Source of the DNA: an uncultured Marinoscillum sp.
GTDB lineage: Bacteria > Bacteroidota > Bacteroidia > Cytophagales > MED-G16
Direction: 5' to 3'
NCBI GenBank assembly: GCA_902633975.1
Contig: CACPHX010000013.1
Span: 1 to 34,801 of the forward strand
DNA: 34,801 nucleotides
Below the pieces are notes generated by a model. It worked only from the letters and a program-made list of their open reading frames with translations. It was not told the DNA's origin and did not search any database. Below are positions 32,989 to 34,801 of this stretch, piece after piece. The translations under genes were made by a program, and so were the position numbers. Positions within the stretch are counted from its first letter, which is position 1, and each line of letters begins with the position of its first letter.

Positions 32989-33609
32989 ATGTTAAGATAT
33001 AATTATTTAACCCTTTTAATTTTTTTATTCTTTTTTTATTCTTTCAATCTAAAATCTCAATCACACTCGCAAGTTTGGCCAACTATTGAAATGACAGGTA
33101 AAGTAAATAAAGATCTTGATCTGAAATTTAAATATAGAAATAAATATGATTTTGAGGAGGGAGAGTCCACTGCCTCATGGGTAAACTTCGGGATTAGTTA
33201 TGACATAAATGATTTAACTCTTGGACTTTATTACAGAGAATTAAGTAAAACAAATAGGAGAGGTAGGTATTTAGAGAGAAGACCTTATGTAGACATTTCA
33301 TATGAGATATTTAAAAACTTTAAAGTTCGCATAAGAAATGCGTTTAGATTTAGGGAAAATTATCAAGAAAACTTAATAAGAAATAGATTTAGAGTTCAAT
33401 ACAGCACCAAAGTAATTGGATTATCTCCTTTTATTTTAAATGAAATATTTATGTCTAATATGAGCTTTAATAGAAATAGGGTCGGAATAGGATTTAAGAA
33501 AAAGATTAAAAAAACCCCTATTACCCTTAAGCCATCATACATAATTGAGTTTTTTAGGAATGATGAAACTCGTGGAGCATTACTCTTAAGTTTAGAGATA
33601 AAATTCTAG
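32989..33609 (+). CDS. DUF2490 outer-membrane beta-barrel protein
   Basis: A 206-residue protein with a signal peptide (cleaved near ...NLKSQS) and a DUF2490 body: QVWPTIEMTGKVNKDLDLKFKYRNKYDF, then alternating amphipathic strands with many Arg/Lys-Tyr residues, finishing with LLSLEIKF whose last Phe is typical for barrels inserted by BAM. Function of DUF2490 is unknown. It stands as a single gene after the terminator at 32934-32960 and converges on trmD with a 3-base gap. Confidence 0.8.
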   Translation: MLRYNYLTLLIFLFFFYSFNLKSQSHSQVWPTIEMTGKVNKDLDLKFKYRNKYDFEEGESTASWVNFGISYDINDLTLGLYYRELSKTNRRGRYLERRPYVDISYEIFKNFKVRIRNAFRFRENYQENLIRNRFRVQYSTKVIGLSPFILNEIFMSNMSFNRNRVGIGFKKKIKKTPITLKPSYIIEFFRNDETRGALLLSLEIKF

Positions 33610-33612
33610 TTT

Positions 33613-34290
33613 TTATTTTAAAAGATCTGGTCTATTTGACTTTGTCTTCTCATAAGATTTCTTTTCTCTCCATTTTGTAATTTCCTCTTTATTGCCAGAT
33701 AATAAAACTTCAGGAACTTTCCATCCATTAAAAACTGAAGGTCTGGTATAATTTGGGTGTCCCAAAAGGTTATCTTGAAAAGAGTCAAATAATGCAGCAG
33801 ATTCATTTGATATTACTCCCGGGATTAGTCTTGAAATCGAATCAATTAAAACAGCTGCAGGAAGTTCGCCTCCAGTTAGTACATAGTCTCCGATACTAAT
33901 TTCGCTTGTTATTATATTTTCCCTAATTCTCTCGTCTACCCCATTATAGTGACCACATAAGATAATTATATTTTTAAGCATGGATAATTTATTAGCTTTT
34001 TTTTGATTAAGTTTTTTTCCATCTGGACTCATATAAATGATCTCATCTATCTTTTTATTTTTTTTAATTTTTTCTATGCATTTATATATAGGCTCAATTT
34101 GAAGAACCATTCCACCCCCACCTCCAAATGAATAATCGTCAACTTTTTTATGTTTATCAGTACTATAATCTCTTAGGTTGTGGATATTTATTTCAATTAG
34201 CTTTTTTTCTTGGGCTCTTTTGACAATACTTTCATTTAGAGGTCCATCTAAAATTTCAGGTAAACATGTGATGACATCAATGCTAATCAT
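33613..34290 (-). CDS. trmD: tRNA (guanine-37-N1)-methyltransferase
   Basis: A 225-residue SPOUT-class enzyme that methylates G37 next to the anticodon. The trefoil-knot SAM site is visible: [14 protein letters not shown] and [31 protein letters not shown], in pieces. The N-terminal [10 protein letters not shown] and [24 protein letters not shown] are hallmark segments, as is LGHPNYTRP in the C-terminal part. It follows rimM by one base, matching the conserved rimM-trmD order; rplS, the usual partner, is elsewhere in the window. Confidence 0.97.
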   Translation of the reverse strand: MISIDVITCLPEILDGPLNESIVKRAQEKKLIEINIHNLRDYSTDKHKKVDDYSFGGGGGMVLQIEPIYKCIEKIKKNKKIDEIIYMSPDGKKLNQKKANKLSMLKNIIILCGHYNGVDERIRENIITSEISIGDYVLTGGELPAAVLIDSISRLIPGVISNESAALFDSFQDNLLGHPNYTRPSVFNGWKVPEVLLSGNKEEITKWREKKSYEKTKSNRPDLLK

Positions 34291-34291
34291 T

Positions 34292-34789
34292 CTAATTCAA
34301 ATTAATTAATTCTTTTGGTATTAGAACATTAACTAATTTATTCTTATGGTCGATATCTAGAAAATATTTTTTAACGTATGGAACCATAACTTCTTTCCCA
34401 TCAAAATCGCATATAATAATGGACTGTTTATTATTTATATAGTCTATTATTTTTCCAACATTGGACTTCTCTTGTATTAAGCTATATCCAATTATTTTGA
34501 ATTCTTCATTAAGAAACTTTTCAGCAACTTTGTCAGGTATATAAATATCTGATTTTATTAGTTTCTCGTTATCCTCTCTAGAATTTTGATTTACTAGTAA
34601 TATAGTAGATTTTTTATCATTTATTTTTTTGGTTTCTTTGATGAAAAAAGGCACATAACTACCATCGATATGAATATATATTAATTCAATATCGTTAAGG
34701 TTTATGTTATAAGTTTGATTTTTAATTATTACTAACTCTCCTTTAAGTCCCCTGTGGTTAGATATTTTTCCTAGTTGGGTATATCCCAT
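34292..34789 (-). CDS. rimM: 16S rRNA processing protein RimM
   Basis: A 165-residue 30S maturation factor. The N-terminal RimM barrel opens with [17 protein letters not shown] (family: G.I...HGl.GE..v), and the C-terminal PRC-barrel shows [31 protein letters not shown] and [19 protein letters not shown] in pieces. It binds the S19/16S head region. It is one base upstream of trmD. Only 12 bases lie between its start and the window edge, so rpsP, often next in line, cannot be checked. Confidence 0.93.
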   Translation of the reverse strand: MGYTQLGKISNHRGLKGELVIIKNQTYNINLNDIELIYIHIDGSYVPFFIKETKKINDKKSTILLVNQNSREDNEKLIKSDIYIPDKVAEKFLNEEFKIIGYSLIQEKSNVGKIIDYINNKQSIIICDFDGKEVMVPYVKKYFLDIDHKNKLVNVLIPKELINLN

Positions 34790-34801
34790 AGGTTGAATTA
34801 A

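Noticed and set aside
1..34801. CRISPR array, rRNA genes, transposase-type insertion sequences, riboswitch
   Set aside because: No regularly spaced repeats, rRNA motifs, transposase ORFs or recognisable riboswitch cores were seen; the only repeats with structure are those listed.

Overview
The window is a strongly AT-rich, very tightly packed piece of a Bacteroidota chromosome, most likely a streamlined (probably marine) flavobacterium. The evidence is: a type IX secretion C-terminal sorting domain at the left edge, a long SecA without the C-terminal zinc motif, a DUF4270 lipoprotein next to a half-length glycogen-synthase-like protein, a TonB-dependent receptor with a carboxypeptidase-like N-terminal domain, several short lipoproteins with an early lipobox, almost no Shine-Dalgarno sequences, and repeated TAnnTTTG (-7) promoter boxes. 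No intergenic gap reaches 300 bases; many neighbours overlap or abut.

Layout. 1-1000: end of a T9SS cargo protein, a bidirectional terminator, an NTF2-like lipoprotein and tRNA-Val(GAC). 1035-4004: a histidine kinase/response regulator pair and a stand-alone HisA-like protein that lacks one catalytic Asp. 4077-8122: purK-purE-glnS-folE, all forward. 8119-14354 reverse: a DDAH/arginine-deiminase-like hydrolase, a degenerate tyrosine recombinase framed by 21-bp direct repeats, CtlX, RidA, GltX and a saccharopine-dehydrogenase (LKR-type) enzyme. 14446-19982: DUF3089 hydrolase, a SolA-type FAD oxidase with a large internal deletion, a membrane protein, CutC, DUF4270 and the half glycogen synthase. 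20113-23989: flippase-like membrane protein, RfaE2, AraC regulator, small holin-like membrane protein, PiT-like permease. 23976-27790 reverse: SPOR lipoprotein and SecA. 27877-32910: beta-propeller phytase, rplS, dapF, and a TonB receptor whose last 35 or so codons are split off by a one-base insertion. 32989-34789: DUF2490 beta-barrel protein, then trmD and rimM in reverse.

Most of this is housekeeping. The element that best fits an undescribed system is the 1.1-kb unit at 12224-13388. It is one intact gene with the fold of a Bacteroidota integrase, but with both catalytic arginines and the active-site histidines replaced. It is bounded by near-identical 21-bp repeats, each made of two AGGATAC motifs 12 bp apart; one repeat contains the stop codon and the other abuts the start codon. 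It sits between two guanidino-group hydrolase genes that I expect to be neighbours in relatives. This looks like either a one-gene cassette or a domesticated, catalytically dead recombinase that binds its own repeats. Secondary points are the HisA Asp-to-Tyr change, the in-frame SolA deletion, the frameshifted receptor, the divergent PiT-like permease and signs of leaderless transcription.
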